41,278 bases of DNA, from contig NZ_FZNQ01000021.1 of NCBI RefSeq assembly GCF_900188065.1, forward strand, positions 1-41,278. Direction: 5' to 3'. This stretch comes from Halorubrum vacuolatum (GTDB lineage: Archaea > Halobacteriota > Halobacteria > Halobacteriales > Haloferacaceae). Of this stretch, positions 25,754-33,982 are shown piece after piece. The notes under the pieces were generated by a model, which had not been told where the DNA came from, searched no databases, and saw only the letters and a program-made list of their open reading frames with translations. Positions within the stretch are counted from its first letter, which is position 1; each line of letters opens with the position of its first letter. The translations under genes and the position numbers were made by a program.

Positions 25754-26092
25754 TCACCAGACGTACCCGTTGACTGTAGCCACTGCGAGTCCGAATGGAA
25801 TCATCACTCCAGAGGCTAACGCGATGGGTTGGCCGGTGACGACTGTGAGAGCACCACCGACGACGACACCGCCCGGCATTGCGCCGGCGAGAAAAACCGC
25901 AATCGAAACCGGTAGCGCCTCAGTCCGCCAGGCCGCTATCCCAATGAAGATGTTCCCGATAGCGAGAACGAACAATCCAGCGAAGAACACGAGTGGAATC
26001 CGGTTCGATATCGAGGCGGGAAGGAATCCACTCGGGAAGATGCTTCCGGGCAATAAAAGGAGTACGCTCTTCTGTAGCGGATTGTTGGTGAG
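25754..26092 (-). pseudogene. Small membrane protein, 5' end lost
   Basis: The open frame runs from just after a stop near 26095 to TAA/TGA at 25754 with no ATG. The coded part has three hydrophobic segments: IPLVFFAGLFVLAIGNIFIGIAAW, LPVSIAVFLAGAMPGGVVVGGALTVV and ALASGVMIPFGLAVATV, each given here in part. Only a TTG at 26053 could serve as a start. The frame is continuous to the boundary with the IS1595 remnant, so the original start was probably removed by it. No family recognised. Confidence 0.5.
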
Positions 26093-26124
26093 TTAGAGCA
26101 GTAACTGGAAGTCACAGCGGGCAA

Positions 26125-26146
26125 GGGTGGCGCGGCCGCGCCACCC
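26125..26146. repeat. 22-bp perfect palindrome before the IS1595 remnant
   Basis: An 11-bp half-site GGGTGGCGCGG followed directly by its complement. It lies 8 bp before ATG 26155 and is G+C-only apart from one A/T pair. Confidence 0.8.
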
Positions 26147-26154
26147 GACGAAGT

Positions 26155-26574
26155 ATGATTCCACTCAAGACGTTCGTCTCGGAGCGTCGGGCCGCGAATC
26201 TGCTGGCACAGATTCGCTGGCGTGACGGCGTCTATTGCCCACGCTGCCGTACCGAATCGGTGATTCGGTACGGCAGCTATCGGGTGTTTCAACGGTATCT
26301 GTGTAAGGATTGCGGACGCACGTTCAACGACAAGACCGTTACGGTCTTCGAACACTCGTCGGTCCCGCTCAGGAAGTGGTATCTCGCCGTCTACACCTAT
26401 ATGATCGCGACCGAACCATCGGTTCGAAGTGCGATGCTTGGCGCCGTCCACGCGCGCTGGGACGCCAGTATCCGGACGTTCACCGATGCCACGGACTGCT
26501 GTCGGCTCTGCGCACAGTTCTGTACCCACATTCAGAACGAGGAACTCTACGGATCGCTCGACCGTCTGGACTGA
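26155..26574 (+). pseudogene. IS1595-family transposase, N-terminal remnant
   Basis: It begins MIPLKTFVSERRAANLLAQ and has the zinc ribbon of this family: CPRC (about 27) and CKDCGRTF (about 51), then SVPLRKWYLAVYTYM. After about residue 95 the frame no longer matches; the adjacent frame reads LGRQYPDVHRCHGLLSAL, so there is a frameshift near 26440, and the catalytic domain is absent. A 16-bp perfect hairpin (26243-26258 and 26262-26277, 3-nt loop) lies within the ribbon codons, and a 9-bp one at 26194-26217. Confidence 0.75.
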
Positions 26575-26579
26575 TCGGA

Positions 26580-26700
26580 CTCGCGGTCACCCCGGGACGA
26601 CCTCTTCGCCGGAGCTGCTGCGAGATTCACGATCCTCCAGTCGGTGTGCCACCAGCATCCGTCGTCGCCGTGACCGAGATGGTTGCGAGAGAGAACATCG
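26580..26700 (+). pseudogene. Fossil of a second polB 5' region
   Basis: CTCCAGTCGGTGTGCCACCA at 26634 and GACCGAGATGGTTGCG at 26676 closely match polB codons at 26920-26972 (CTCCAGTCGGTGTACGACCA and GACCGAGATGGTTACG). The interval between is changed by small indels. It looks like a decayed partial duplicate just upstream of the truncated polB. Confidence 0.55.
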
Positions 26701-26765
26701 TTCCCTGAAATCCGGAAGTGACACGCCATCGATTATCCGGAACCCCACTGTTGGTTCTGTAGGGA

Positions 26766-28215
26766 ATGCCGTTCACAATTGACTTCCTAAGCGACGGTCG
26801 CGTCCTGGAGTGGGAGGCAACCGCCGACGGCGTCGTCGTAACAGAACGAGATAACTACACACCGCGATTCTACGTCGCCCCTCGGGACCCTGATGCCAAC
26901 CTCGACCTCACGACGCTCCAGTCGGTGTACGACCAGCACCCAGACGTCGTCGCGACCGAGATGGTTACGCGACGGCCGGGCTTTCGACGAGACGAGGAGG
27001 CCGTTCTCGCGGTCGACGTCGCCCACATCGACCGCATCACTCCACTCGCCCGGCAGGCGCGTCAGCTGTCGGCCTATCCAGTCGGGGATCTCGCCTGCTT
27101 CAACGTCGACTTCTCGCGAGAGTTCCGATACTGTCTGGAGACCAGCGCCGATCCGACGCCGGCGAGCGAGCTGTCGACGCTTCGGCTCAGCGTCCCGGTG
27201 ACCGAAACGAGCAACGACGTCTATGTGGAGCTGTCCGTCGCCGGCGACACCGTCACCGGCTCACCGACGGATATCCTGACCGCCGTCCAGGGGGCGCTCG
27301 ACGCACACGATCCGGACGTCCTAGTCTGCTCGACGAGCGAGATCGTCCCGACCCTGTACGAGATGGCGACGGATGCCGGCATCGACGACTTCTCGCTGAG
27401 TCGGTGGCCGGGCGTCGACTACCAGCAGCTCGCGAGCCAGTCGACGTACTCGAGCTACGGTCGCGTCGGCCACTCCCCAGCGCGGTACAACGTCCCTGGA
27501 CGGGCGATCATCGACGAGTCGAACACGTTCTTCTACGGGGAGACGAACCTCGACGGCGTCCTCGACCTCGTGTCGCGCTCGAAAAAGCCCGTCCAGGAGC
27601 TCGCGTGGGCGTCGATCGGGAACGTCCTCACCGCGATCCAGATTTGCGAGGCCCACGACCGCGGCGTCCTCGTGCCGTGGAACTCCTGGCGTCACGAGTT
27701 CTACAAGCCGATGGGGACGCTCCACGATGCCGACCGCGGCGGCTTCATCTTCGCTCCTGAGGTCGGCCTCCACGAAAACGTCCACGAACTCGACTTCTCC
27801 TCATTGTACCCGAACATCATCTGTACCCGGAACGTCTCACCGGACGTCATCCGGTGTGACTGCCACAGCGACCGCAACGACGTCCCCGGCCTCGGGTACT
27901 CGATCTGCGACGACCGGGGCTACCTCGTCGACGTGCTCCAGCCGATCATCGACGCTCGCGACGAGATCAAGGCGGCCATCCGTCGCGAGAAGGAACGGAA
28001 CGGCCCCGATGAGGACCGGCTGGCGGAGCTCGAGGGACGGTCGGGAGCGCTAAAGTGGATTCTCGTCGCCTGCTTCGGCTATCAAGGGTTCAGCAACGCG
28101 AAATTCGGCCGTATCGAGTGCCACGAGGCAATCAACGCGTTCGCTCGCGAGATCCTACTAACGGCGAAACAGCGGCTGGAAGCGGGCGGCTGGCGCGTCG
28201 TCCACGGCATCGTCG
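26766..28215 (+). pseudogene. polB: B-family DNA polymerase, 3'-truncated
   Basis: About 483 authentic residues of a haloarchaeal B-family polymerase, normally over 700. The 3'-5' exonuclease-like region is degenerate. Polymerase motif A is HELDFSSLYPNII (about 340), and motif B is ALKWILVACFGYQGFSNAKFG (about 428). The gene breaks off at VVHGIV, immediately before the Asp-Ser of motif C, the second catalytic metal-binding site, so polymerase activity must be lost. The following codons are antisense cas8b. The join falls in a GTCGTC run at 28212-28217 shared by both genes. Confidence 0.88.
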
Positions 28216-30401
28216 TCTTCGTCGTACAGGCTCGAATCGCTCAGGCCGTAGGCAATCCCGAGGCTGTATAGCCATTGAATCTCGGCCTCTGTGAGCCGCC
28301 ACGACTGGGGATCTTCGGCCAGCATCGTATCGGCCAGCCGGTCGGTATAGCGAGCGTTCGTCCAGTATGATCGGTTGCCGTCAGCCTCAGCGTAGGTGTT
28401 ATCCATCTGGAGCGTCCCTTTGGTCACCTCCTTGACCGTCTGCTTGGTAATATAGTCGACCGGATACCGGCGAACGAGCGTCGACGTGATATTCTTACGG
28501 CTCTGGTACGCCGTAATCCGTCCGACCAGCGCCCCAAGCGTGAATATCGCCTGCTCGGAGGCTCCTGAAAGGGCCTCGTGGCTCTCTATAAATTCATCCA
28601 ACCGCTCTTCTCGGGTTTCAAATTCTGTTGGCATCTCTGTGTAACCGAACGCAATTGTGTTGCTTGTATCGAGCCCGCCCACCGCCGCTAAAGCGTGGAT
28701 CTGGGCGTACTGCTCAACGACATTTCGCCGGAACAAGTCGTACCCGTTGCCGTCTCCGAACATCTTGTGCTGGTCTTGCACCAACTGGTGAATGTAGTGC
28801 TCTAACAGCCGGCTGGCGTCAATCGGCGTCCCGGTGAGCAAGTTCCTCACCCGTTCCATCCGGCTATCGTCTATGTCACCAGCTCCCGGCGGTTCGTTCG
28901 CCTCCCGGCTGTTCCGGGTTGGCTCTGTCGTCCGGCGGAAATACCCCCCGTAGAGGATGTACCGGACGAGATTCAGGCTCCGGCCCAAAAGCGGGCTTTT
29001 GTCTGGATCTGGGTTCTCGTTGAAGATCCCATCCGCAGCGAAGACCGCACTCCCGGTCACGTCGTTATGTGCGTTCTCAAGCTGCAAGGCCGGAGAGACG
29101 CCATCGATCGTGTCGAAAAAGACGCGGGCGGGGTTGCCTGAGATCCGATGCACGACCGCAAAACGGACGCTGTCCCAGTAATCAGCCGACTCCTCGCCAA
29201 ACCCGACGTCGTGCTCGGAGAGAAAGTCGGTGATCGATGCCTGCCCGCCCGAACGGACGGGATCTGCATCGCCAAAGAACCCCGATACCGTCTCATCGAA
29301 TGAACCGTCTGACCCGCCCTCGGCATCGCGAAGCCGGGTGTAGACGCGATCGTGGAACCACTCGAACGTCTCCGGGTCAAGCTCACTTCGACGGACTGCG
29401 AGATACGGGAGCAAGAACAGCCGCCGGTTGTAGCCGAGCCCTCGATGGAAGTTGTCGAACAGGGAATCGGCCAAACTAACCGCCGCAGCGGTGTCAAACC
29501 GTAATGGGTGGATTCGCCATGCGGATGAACCAGTCGTATCCAGATCCGGGAAGTGCTCTCGCTGTTGCTTGCCGTACATTGAGAACACGCCGGGTGAACC
29601 GCCCGTGACACGCCCCGGCTCGTCGCTCACCAAGCCGACACCCTGACCGCTGGCATCGTCGACGTTGATGTTTTCAAGTTTTGCTTGCTTCCTCACCCGC
29701 ATCACCTCGTTCAACACCGGAACCTCCCCCGGGAACTTCCACTCCTCCTCACCGGGGAGCTTCACACGGACGGTGATCAGCACCTCCAACTCCTCATCTT
29801 CGGATGCTACAAGGTCTAAGAACGCATCTGAAAGCTGGTCCATCACCTCGTCGTCCTGACCGAGCGTGGCTAACCCATCCAGAATCGCCCGATCAGCACC
29901 GTTCGCTTCCGCACGGACCTGATCGGCGGCCTCTGATACCGGCCATGACGTGAATCGGTCACGGAGCGTATTCGTGCCCGACCCACTCACGCCCGCAAGA
30001 TAGCGAGCGTCTTTGCCCCCTTTGTGCGTCGTGAGGGAGTAATCAGTCATCAGACCCCGCTTCTTGTTAGGATAGGAATGGCCCACCCGGAAGCGATCTG
30101 CCTCCGTGTACGTCGCCAACTCGACCGGGCCACCCTCGGCATCCGATCGGAGCTTCGGATACACCGGGTCGGAGAGATCGACGTAGGCGATAAGGAGGCT
30201 ATCACGCTCGCCAAACAGGTTGCTCTTCGCGTTCGGCGTCAGATACGCGAGATACTCCGGGGCAAGGTCGAAATCGAGGTCGGGCGACTGCTGTGTGCTA
30301 TACCACTCGAAGAGCGTGTATTGCCACGCTACCTCGTACAGCGTTGCCGGGAGGCGATCGTGCATCCGGCTGACCGCCACGTCGGCGTCTCTATCCGTCA
30401 T
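28158..30401 (-). CDS. cas8b: Cas8b (Csh1), type I-B Cascade large subunit, altered C-terminus
   Basis: About 747 codons. It starts MTDRDADVAVSRMHDRLP and matches the haloarchaeal Cas8b pattern throughout (PEYLAYLTPNAKSNLFGERD, FRVGHSYPNKKRGLMTDYS, RRLFLLPYLAVRRSELD, SLNLVRYILYGGYF, TYAEADGNRSYWTNARYT). It would recognise the target PAM and hold the crRNA complex. The native sequence runs to LYDED near 28225; the last 20 residues (APAARFQPLFRR) come from antisense polB. ATG 30401 overlaps the cas6 stop by 11 nt. No cas7, cas5, cas3, cas4, cas1 or cas2 follows, so interference from this locus alone is impossible. Confidence 0.88.
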   Translation of the reverse strand: MTDRDADVAVSRMHDRLPATLYEVAWQYTLFEWYSTQQSPDLDFDLAPEYLAYLTPNAKSNLFGERDSLLIAYVDLSDPVYPKLRSDAEGGPVELATYTEADRFRVGHSYPNKKRGLMTDYSLTTHKGGKDARYLAGVSGSGTNTLRDRFTSWPVSEAADQVRAEANGADRAILDGLATLGQDDEVMDQLSDAFLDLVASEDEELEVLITVRVKLPGEEEWKFPGEVPVLNEVMRVRKQAKLENINVDDASGQGVGLVSDEPGRVTGGSPGVFSMYGKQQREHFPDLDTTGSSAWRIHPLRFDTAAAVSLADSLFDNFHRGLGYNRRLFLLPYLAVRRSELDPETFEWFHDRVYTRLRDAEGGSDGSFDETVSGFFGDADPVRSGGQASITDFLSEHDVGFGEESADYWDSVRFAVVHRISGNPARVFFDTIDGVSPALQLENAHNDVTGSAVFAADGIFNENPDPDKSPLLGRSLNLVRYILYGGYFRRTTEPTRNSREANEPPGAGDIDDSRMERVRNLLTGTPIDASRLLEHYIHQLVQDQHKMFGDGNGYDLFRRNVVEQYAQIHALAAVGGLDTSNTIAFGYTEMPTEFETREERLDEFIESHEALSGASEQAIFTLGALVGRITAYQSRKNITSTLVRRYPVDYITKQTVKEVTKGTLQMDNTYAEADGNRSYWTNARYTDRLADTMLAEDPQSWRLTEAEIQWLYSLGIAYGLSDSSLYDEDDDAVDDAPAARFQPLFRR

Positions 30402-31164
30402 AGCTCGTGATATTGACAAAGCCAAAGCCGAGGCTGTTGGCCTCACCTACCCCAACGTCCAACAGGAGATTCAGGTGTCGACGGTGATCCGAGTCGCGAA
30501 CGGTGTAATCGAACCGCCACTTGCTCAGAACCCACGTCTCCTGTCTCCCGCTCGTGATCGTCACCGGGATCGCGAACGTCTTGAGAAGCTCGTACCCATC
30601 GAAGAGGTTGCCAGCAACGTCCGAAGGACCGGGTAAGTGATCCGCACAGAACAGGCTGTGCTTTTTATCCAAGTTGTTCTCCACCTGCGTCAGAAACGGG
30701 TCTAACGTGTGCTCAGGCCGCCAAAACTCGGCCTCGTCACTATCCACGTTGATCCCGTAGTCGTCAAACCGCCACGGCGGGATCCGGACGACGACGCCCG
30801 TCCCCGTCTCTAAGGTGCCTGTTGTCCCGGGCTCACCCACGTCGGGCGAAAGCGGAGAGACGTCGGTGACGCGGAAGGGCATCTCACCGATATTGAGCTC
30901 ACGCCTGCGGGTCAAGTCCTCGGCGATGTATGCGAGCAGCTCCTCGTTCGGTGACGCGATCAAGAGCGACCGCTCATCGCCACGCTCCATATCACGCGGC
31001 GGGAACGGGTTGGAACTGACGAACGGGGCGGGGCGTTCGGCGTCGTGGAGGTCGTCGTATGGGCTCGATTCAAGTGCGTTCCAGATTCGCCCACGCAACT
31101 TGTGGTGATACGCATTATCGTATGCCGCATCGTGCCGCGCACGGAGTCGAGTAAGTATCCGCAC
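30391..31164 (-). CDS. cas6: Cas6, type I-B CRISPR RNA endoribonuclease
   Basis: 257 residues from GTG 31164. It matches haloarchaeal Cas6: RLRARHDAAYDNAYHHKLRGRIW at the start, SNPFPPRDMERGD, ELNIGEMPFRV, VVRIPPWRFDDYGI, FWRPEHTLDPFLTQVE, and the C-terminal glycine-rich loop LGFGFVN. His40 (DDLHD) corresponds by position to the catalytic His41 reported for Haloferax Cas6, and the C-terminal glycines to the RNA-binding ones. It cuts pre-crRNA within the repeats of the adjacent array. The gene appears intact, with a TATA-like box 27 nt before the GTG, so crRNA maturation could still work here. Confidence 0.92.
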   Translation of the reverse strand: MRILTRLRARHDAAYDNAYHHKLRGRIWNALESSPYDDLHDAERPAPFVSSNPFPPRDMERGDERSLLIASPNEELLAYIAEDLTRRRELNIGEMPFRVTDVSPLSPDVGEPGTTGTLETGTGVVVRIPPWRFDDYGINVDSDEAEFWRPEHTLDPFLTQVENNLDKKHSLFCADHLPGPSDVAGNLFDGYELLKTFAIPVTITSGRQETWVLSKWRFDYTVRDSDHRRHLNLLLDVGVGEANSLGFGFVNITSYDG

Positions 31165-31187
31165 CGGCTAAATCACCTCTCGTGTCT

Positions 31188-31195
31188 GGTAATAC
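31188..31195 (-). promoter_or_regulatory. TATA-like box of cas6
   Basis: GTATTACC on the minus strand, about 27 nt before GTG 31164. Confidence 0.5.
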
Positions 31196-31289
31196 ACCAT
31201 ACCGGAGGTCCGGCGCTATCACTTAAAAATCATCACCTGAGTTGTCAGGTCCACCCCTAATGTTCTATAGATTTCTCTCCTCGCACTGC

Positions 31290-31583
31290 GCTTCAACACC
31301 ACAGAGGTCCATCTGAAACATAATCACGCGGGCATACCAGCGCATCCGTTCGTTGCTTCAACACCACAGGGGTCCGTCTGAAACTCACGACGGCCGGGCG
31401 GCCATCCTTGGTGACTGGCTTGCTTCAACACCACGAGGGTCCGTCTGAAACCATCGGCGAACCGTTCGGGATCGAAAAGTGGATCGCGCTTCAACACCAC
31501 GAGGGTCCGTCTGAAACTCGGACGGCGGTGCGTGCATCGCCATAACTTCAGCGGCTTCAACACCACGAGGGTCCGTCTGAAAC
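31290..31583 (-). CRISPR. CRISPR array, 5 repeats and 4 spacers, type I-B
   Basis: 30-bp repeats at 31290-31319, 31355-31384, 31422-31451, 31488-31517 and 31554-31583; spacers of 35, 37, 36 and 36 nt. On the minus strand the repeat begins GTTTCAGACGGACCC and ends TGTTGAAGC, the haloarchaeal I-B form, so transcription runs toward cas6. The three right-hand repeats are identical, the next differs slightly and the one beside cas6 most. That is the normal decay pattern at the leader-distal end and places the leader right of 31583. I saw no match of the spacers to the rest of this window. Confidence 0.97.
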
Positions 31584-31690
31584 CATAGCCGAAACCGACT
31601 ACACAACCGTTCTATCACCGCCTTTGACTTGAGTTTTCTGTCGACCTTCAATACCCCGCGCACCCCCGGGGGGTCGACTGAACAGTCGGT
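31584..31690 (-). other. Presumed CRISPR leader with a repeat-like relic
   Basis: Position and array polarity mark this as the leader side. At about 31647-31687 a sequence with TTCAATACC and GGGTCGACTGAAC resembles a repeat broken by a C/G-rich insertion. No clear TATA box is seen, so array transcription may be weak. Confidence 0.4.
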
Positions 31691-31693
31691 GGC

Positions 31694-31795
31694 TCACTCG
31701 GTCTCCTCACTCGATGTGAGGTACTCGTCAAGCTGGTCGCGAAGGCTTGCCGCCTCCTCGGGGGTCAGGTGTGCCATATCGAACTCGCTGGCATG
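31694..31795 (-). pseudogene. C-terminal scrap of an unknown protein
   Basis: The minus-strand frame reads ASEFDMAHLTPEEAASLRDQ and ends EETE with TGA at 31694. The sequence looks coding but has no start of its own beyond an internal ATG at 31777 (27 residues). Confidence 0.35.
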
Positions 31796-31898
31796 AAATC
31801 CTCCTCGCAGTAAGCAGCGAAGTTTCCTCGCGCTCGGGCATCCCCATCGCAGTATCTGCCTGCCGAAGCGATCGTTCTCGGCGAGACTCTACTGGAAC

Positions 31899-32063
31899 TT
31901 ACTGATTGATGTGACGCCTTTGACATCCTCCCCGCGCTGAAGCGCGAGGATTCCAGCGCGGGACAGCGGGCCGGTCCCGTGTCACCGCTGGCAACTTCTC
32001 GCCTGCAGAACGGGATTCGGCGAGGCTTTCTCCTTGGTTTCTGTAACTCTGCAGTCCGATCAT
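31899..32063 (-). pseudogene. 3' end of an IS200/IS605-type tnpB with right-end structure
   Basis: The frame ends SAGEKLPAVTRDRPAVPRWN then PRASARGGCQRRHINQ and TAA at 31899. The DNA at 31924-31960 (GACATCCTCCCCGCGCTGAA and on) is the complement of the structured right end also found after the TnpB at 39590-39622. Everything upstream in the gene is missing. In TnpB systems this region encodes the scaffold of the guide RNA, so this is a solitary right end next to the CRISPR leader. Confidence 0.6.
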
Positions 32064-32111
32064 AGGTGGACAGGTGGTCGTTGTGAGAGAATCTGAAGCC
32101 GCCTCCTCTTA

Positions 32112-32210
32112 TTAGATAACTTACTTATATTAGAATCTTAGATAAGAATCTAATTTTAGAATCTTAGATTATTGTCTGACGTAACTATATAATCTATGAG
32201 AGTTAGATAA
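32112..32210 (+). repeat. Iterons upstream of the ParA operon
   Basis: TTAGATAA at 32112, 32138 and 32203, a variant TTAGATTA at 32164, and a longer direct repeat TTAGAATCTTAGAT at 32130-32143 and 32156-32169. The array overlaps the promoter and is very A+T-rich. It could be the operator or centromere-like site of the partition operon, or part of a replication origin. Confidence 0.75.
32186..32193 (+). promoter_or_regulatory. TATA box of the ParA operon
   Basis: TATATAAT about 27 nt before ATG 32217; iterons lie on both sides, so iteron binding could repress this promoter. Confidence 0.65.
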
Positions 32211-32216
32211 GATACA

Positions 32217-33098
32217 ATGCTTTCATATACCGTCTACAGCGAGGCCGGCGGTGTCGGCAAGACAACGCTGACATGGAACACAGCGGTCGCGCACGCTCGC
32301 GCGGGTCTCAACGTGCTCGTCATCCCGCTTGATCCCCAAGACGGCAACTTGAGCCGCCTCGCCGATGTCGACGGCGATCGCACCGACCCGCAGGCTGACA
32401 GCTTGGTTCGTCACCTCGTCGGGAGCCCCCGTGGTGAGTTCAACGACCTGATCCGGAGGGCTGAGGGAGTCGACATCGTCCCAGAGCACAACACGCTCTC
32501 AGATCTACAAGACCACCTACGCAGAGAGAAACAAAAGGCCGAGGACTTTGGTGACGCGTTCAATATCTACGCGCAGTTGCGACGCGTGCTCTCGGAGAAC
32601 GGCGTACCGTCGGAGTATGATGTCGTCGTTTGTGACCCACCAGCGACCGAGTCGATCCACCTCTATAACGCGATTTACGCGATGCGAAACCTCCTGATCC
32701 CACTGGAGCCCAGCGCGAAGGGAGAGGCTTCTGTCCAAGGACTCGAGCAACTGGCGACAAACTTCGCCGACCAGCTAGAGATTGACGTCGGCGTCCTTGG
32801 CGCCGTCCCGATGGGCTACAAAGACACCGCTGACCAGCGGGAGATGCTCGAAGATGTTCCATTCGAGGTCCCGGCGGTGATCGGCGACCGGACAGCGCTC
32901 ATGGAGGGCTGCTGGAAGATGCAGTGTTCGGCGTTCGAGTACGTTCGGAAGTATCGCAGCCCTCGCCGCGACTACGAGGTCGAGACGCTGGCGCAGTTTG
33001 ATGAGATCGCGCGATATCTTGAGCAGCAGGCTGGCGTCGAGGCGCCGTCGGTACCCGAACCGGGAGCTCTCGACGAGGATAACGAGGTGACGGTCTGA
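32217..33098 (+). CDS. ParA-family ATPase (plasmid partition)
   Basis: 293 residues. The Walker A-type loop is SEAGGVGKTTLTWN (residues 8-21). The signature Lys that normally precedes Gly-Gly (KGG) is Ala here, so it departs from classical deviant Walker A. Switch I/II elements follow: VIPLDPQDGNLS (about 40) and YDVVVCDPPATES (about 138). Such ATPases position plasmids by dynamic binding to DNA. The acidic tail is typical of haloarchaea. The stop overlaps the next start (TGATG at 33096-33100), so the two are translationally coupled. The upstream iterons probably serve this operon. Confidence 0.88.
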   Translation: MLSYTVYSEAGGVGKTTLTWNTAVAHARAGLNVLVIPLDPQDGNLSRLADVDGDRTDPQADSLVRHLVGSPRGEFNDLIRRAEGVDIVPEHNTLSDLQDHLRREKQKAEDFGDAFNIYAQLRRVLSENGVPSEYDVVVCDPPATESIHLYNAIYAMRNLLIPLEPSAKGEASVQGLEQLATNFADQLEIDVGVLGAVPMGYKDTADQREMLEDVPFEVPAVIGDRTALMEGCWKMQCSAFEYVRKYRSPRRDYEVETLAQFDEIARYLEQQAGVEAPSVPEPGALDEDNEVTV

Positions 33099-33490
33099 TG
33101 GCGGGCTTCAAAGAGGGCTCAGTTAACGGCTGGGGCGACGAGGAAGAAGACGAAGCGGGGGGGAGCGACACCGGCTCCACCGATGCCAGCGTCGACACTG
33201 GCCTCCATCGAGATGAGCGTACCACGTCGCGGGTCGTGGAGGAGTCAACGCCGCGCCTTCCGTGGATCCACCGGCGGAGTAGCATCACGGACGGCCGCGA
33301 GAACACTAAGCAACTCCATCTTCAGGATACGACGGTTGAGGTTGAACGCAAGCAGAAGTCAAAGATCGAGGACCTCCTCGGCGAGAGCGTGAAGAAGGCT
33401 GATCTTCGCGAGGCAGCCCTCCTGGTCGGGCTGATGCACATCGAGGAAACTGCCGATCAGCTCCAGGAGTGGGGGTACGCGGTGGAGTGA
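33098..33490 (+). CDS. ParA-partner protein (probable partition adaptor)
   Basis: 130 residues: an acidic, Ser/Thr-rich unstructured N-terminal half, then a basic and helical C-terminal half (RKQKSKIEDLLGES, DLREAALLVGLMHIEETADQ, LQEWGYAVE). It has no ParB-type HTH that I can see. Its position, coupled to the ParA gene, and the second copy of the same design at 33983 support a role as site-binding or adaptor protein for partition. This is inference from context. Confidence 0.65.
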   Translation: MAGFKEGSVNGWGDEEEDEAGGSDTGSTDASVDTGLHRDERTTSRVVEESTPRLPWIHRRSSITDGRENTKQLHLQDTTVEVERKQKSKIEDLLGESVKKADLREAALLVGLMHIEETADQLQEWGYAVE

Positions 33491-33982
33491 CTTGACAAAT
33501 TCATATCGCGATATGCACTATACGTGGGTGGAAAAACACACTTTGTAGGCCTACACTCCACTATCGAAGTGTATTCTGACCGCCTGAACCCCTGCTTCGA
33601 GACGTCGATATCGGTGTCCTCAAGGCGGTGAAACAGGTACACACCACGTTTTCAGTAAATTAGTCCTAGAATCCGGGGTTAGATAGTTTATCCTAAATAT
33701 TAGGCCCTTCCCCACAGTCTGTACGATTTTAACCAACAACTCATCTCTCCACCACGCCATGTTGGTTAATTTCAGTCACTATCGTAGAGGGTTTCAATAG
33801 GGCCAATTAATTCTGATAAAAAGTTGGGTAGTCCTTTTATACTGTTACTTCGAATTTGTTTCTATGGTGATTTTGTTCTCGGTTATCGGGCTGCGTCGAT
33901 ACAGCACGGCTTGATCGAGTTGGAGCCCAGAGCCTCCAAATCACCCGTCGCTGAAGAAAGGAATGTACAGCTCCTCAAAAGG
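33491..33982. other. AT-rich intergenic region with an inverted-repeat site
   Basis: No gene recognised apart from an open frame leading into the pseudogene at 33983. It contains the TTAACCAAC/GTTGGTTAA pair at 33729-33769, listed separately, and long A+T-rich stretches. Confidence 0.5.
33729..33769. repeat. Inverted repeat TTAACCAAC-N23-GTTGGTTAA
   Basis: Perfect 9-bp arms at 33729-33737 and 33761-33769. The same arms with 24-nt spacing recur at 39700-39741. Spacing between arms is close to two to three helical turns, as for a dimeric regulator or origin-binding protein. Confidence 0.8.

Noticed and set aside
27321-27785. Minus-strand open frame inside polB
   Set aside because: Shadow of the polymerase codons, no domain, no promoter.
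31320-31553. CRISPR spacers matching IS elements in this window
   Set aside because: Visual comparison found no match; a database search is needed for other targets.
31647-31687. Sixth CRISPR repeat
   Set aside because: Resembles a repeat only with a large insertion and would need a 63-nt spacer; treated as leader-side relic.
33824-33982. Upstream extension of the second partner pseudogene
   Set aside because: The extra N-terminal codons have no similarity to the partner protein; ATG 33983 gives the expected MKEG start.
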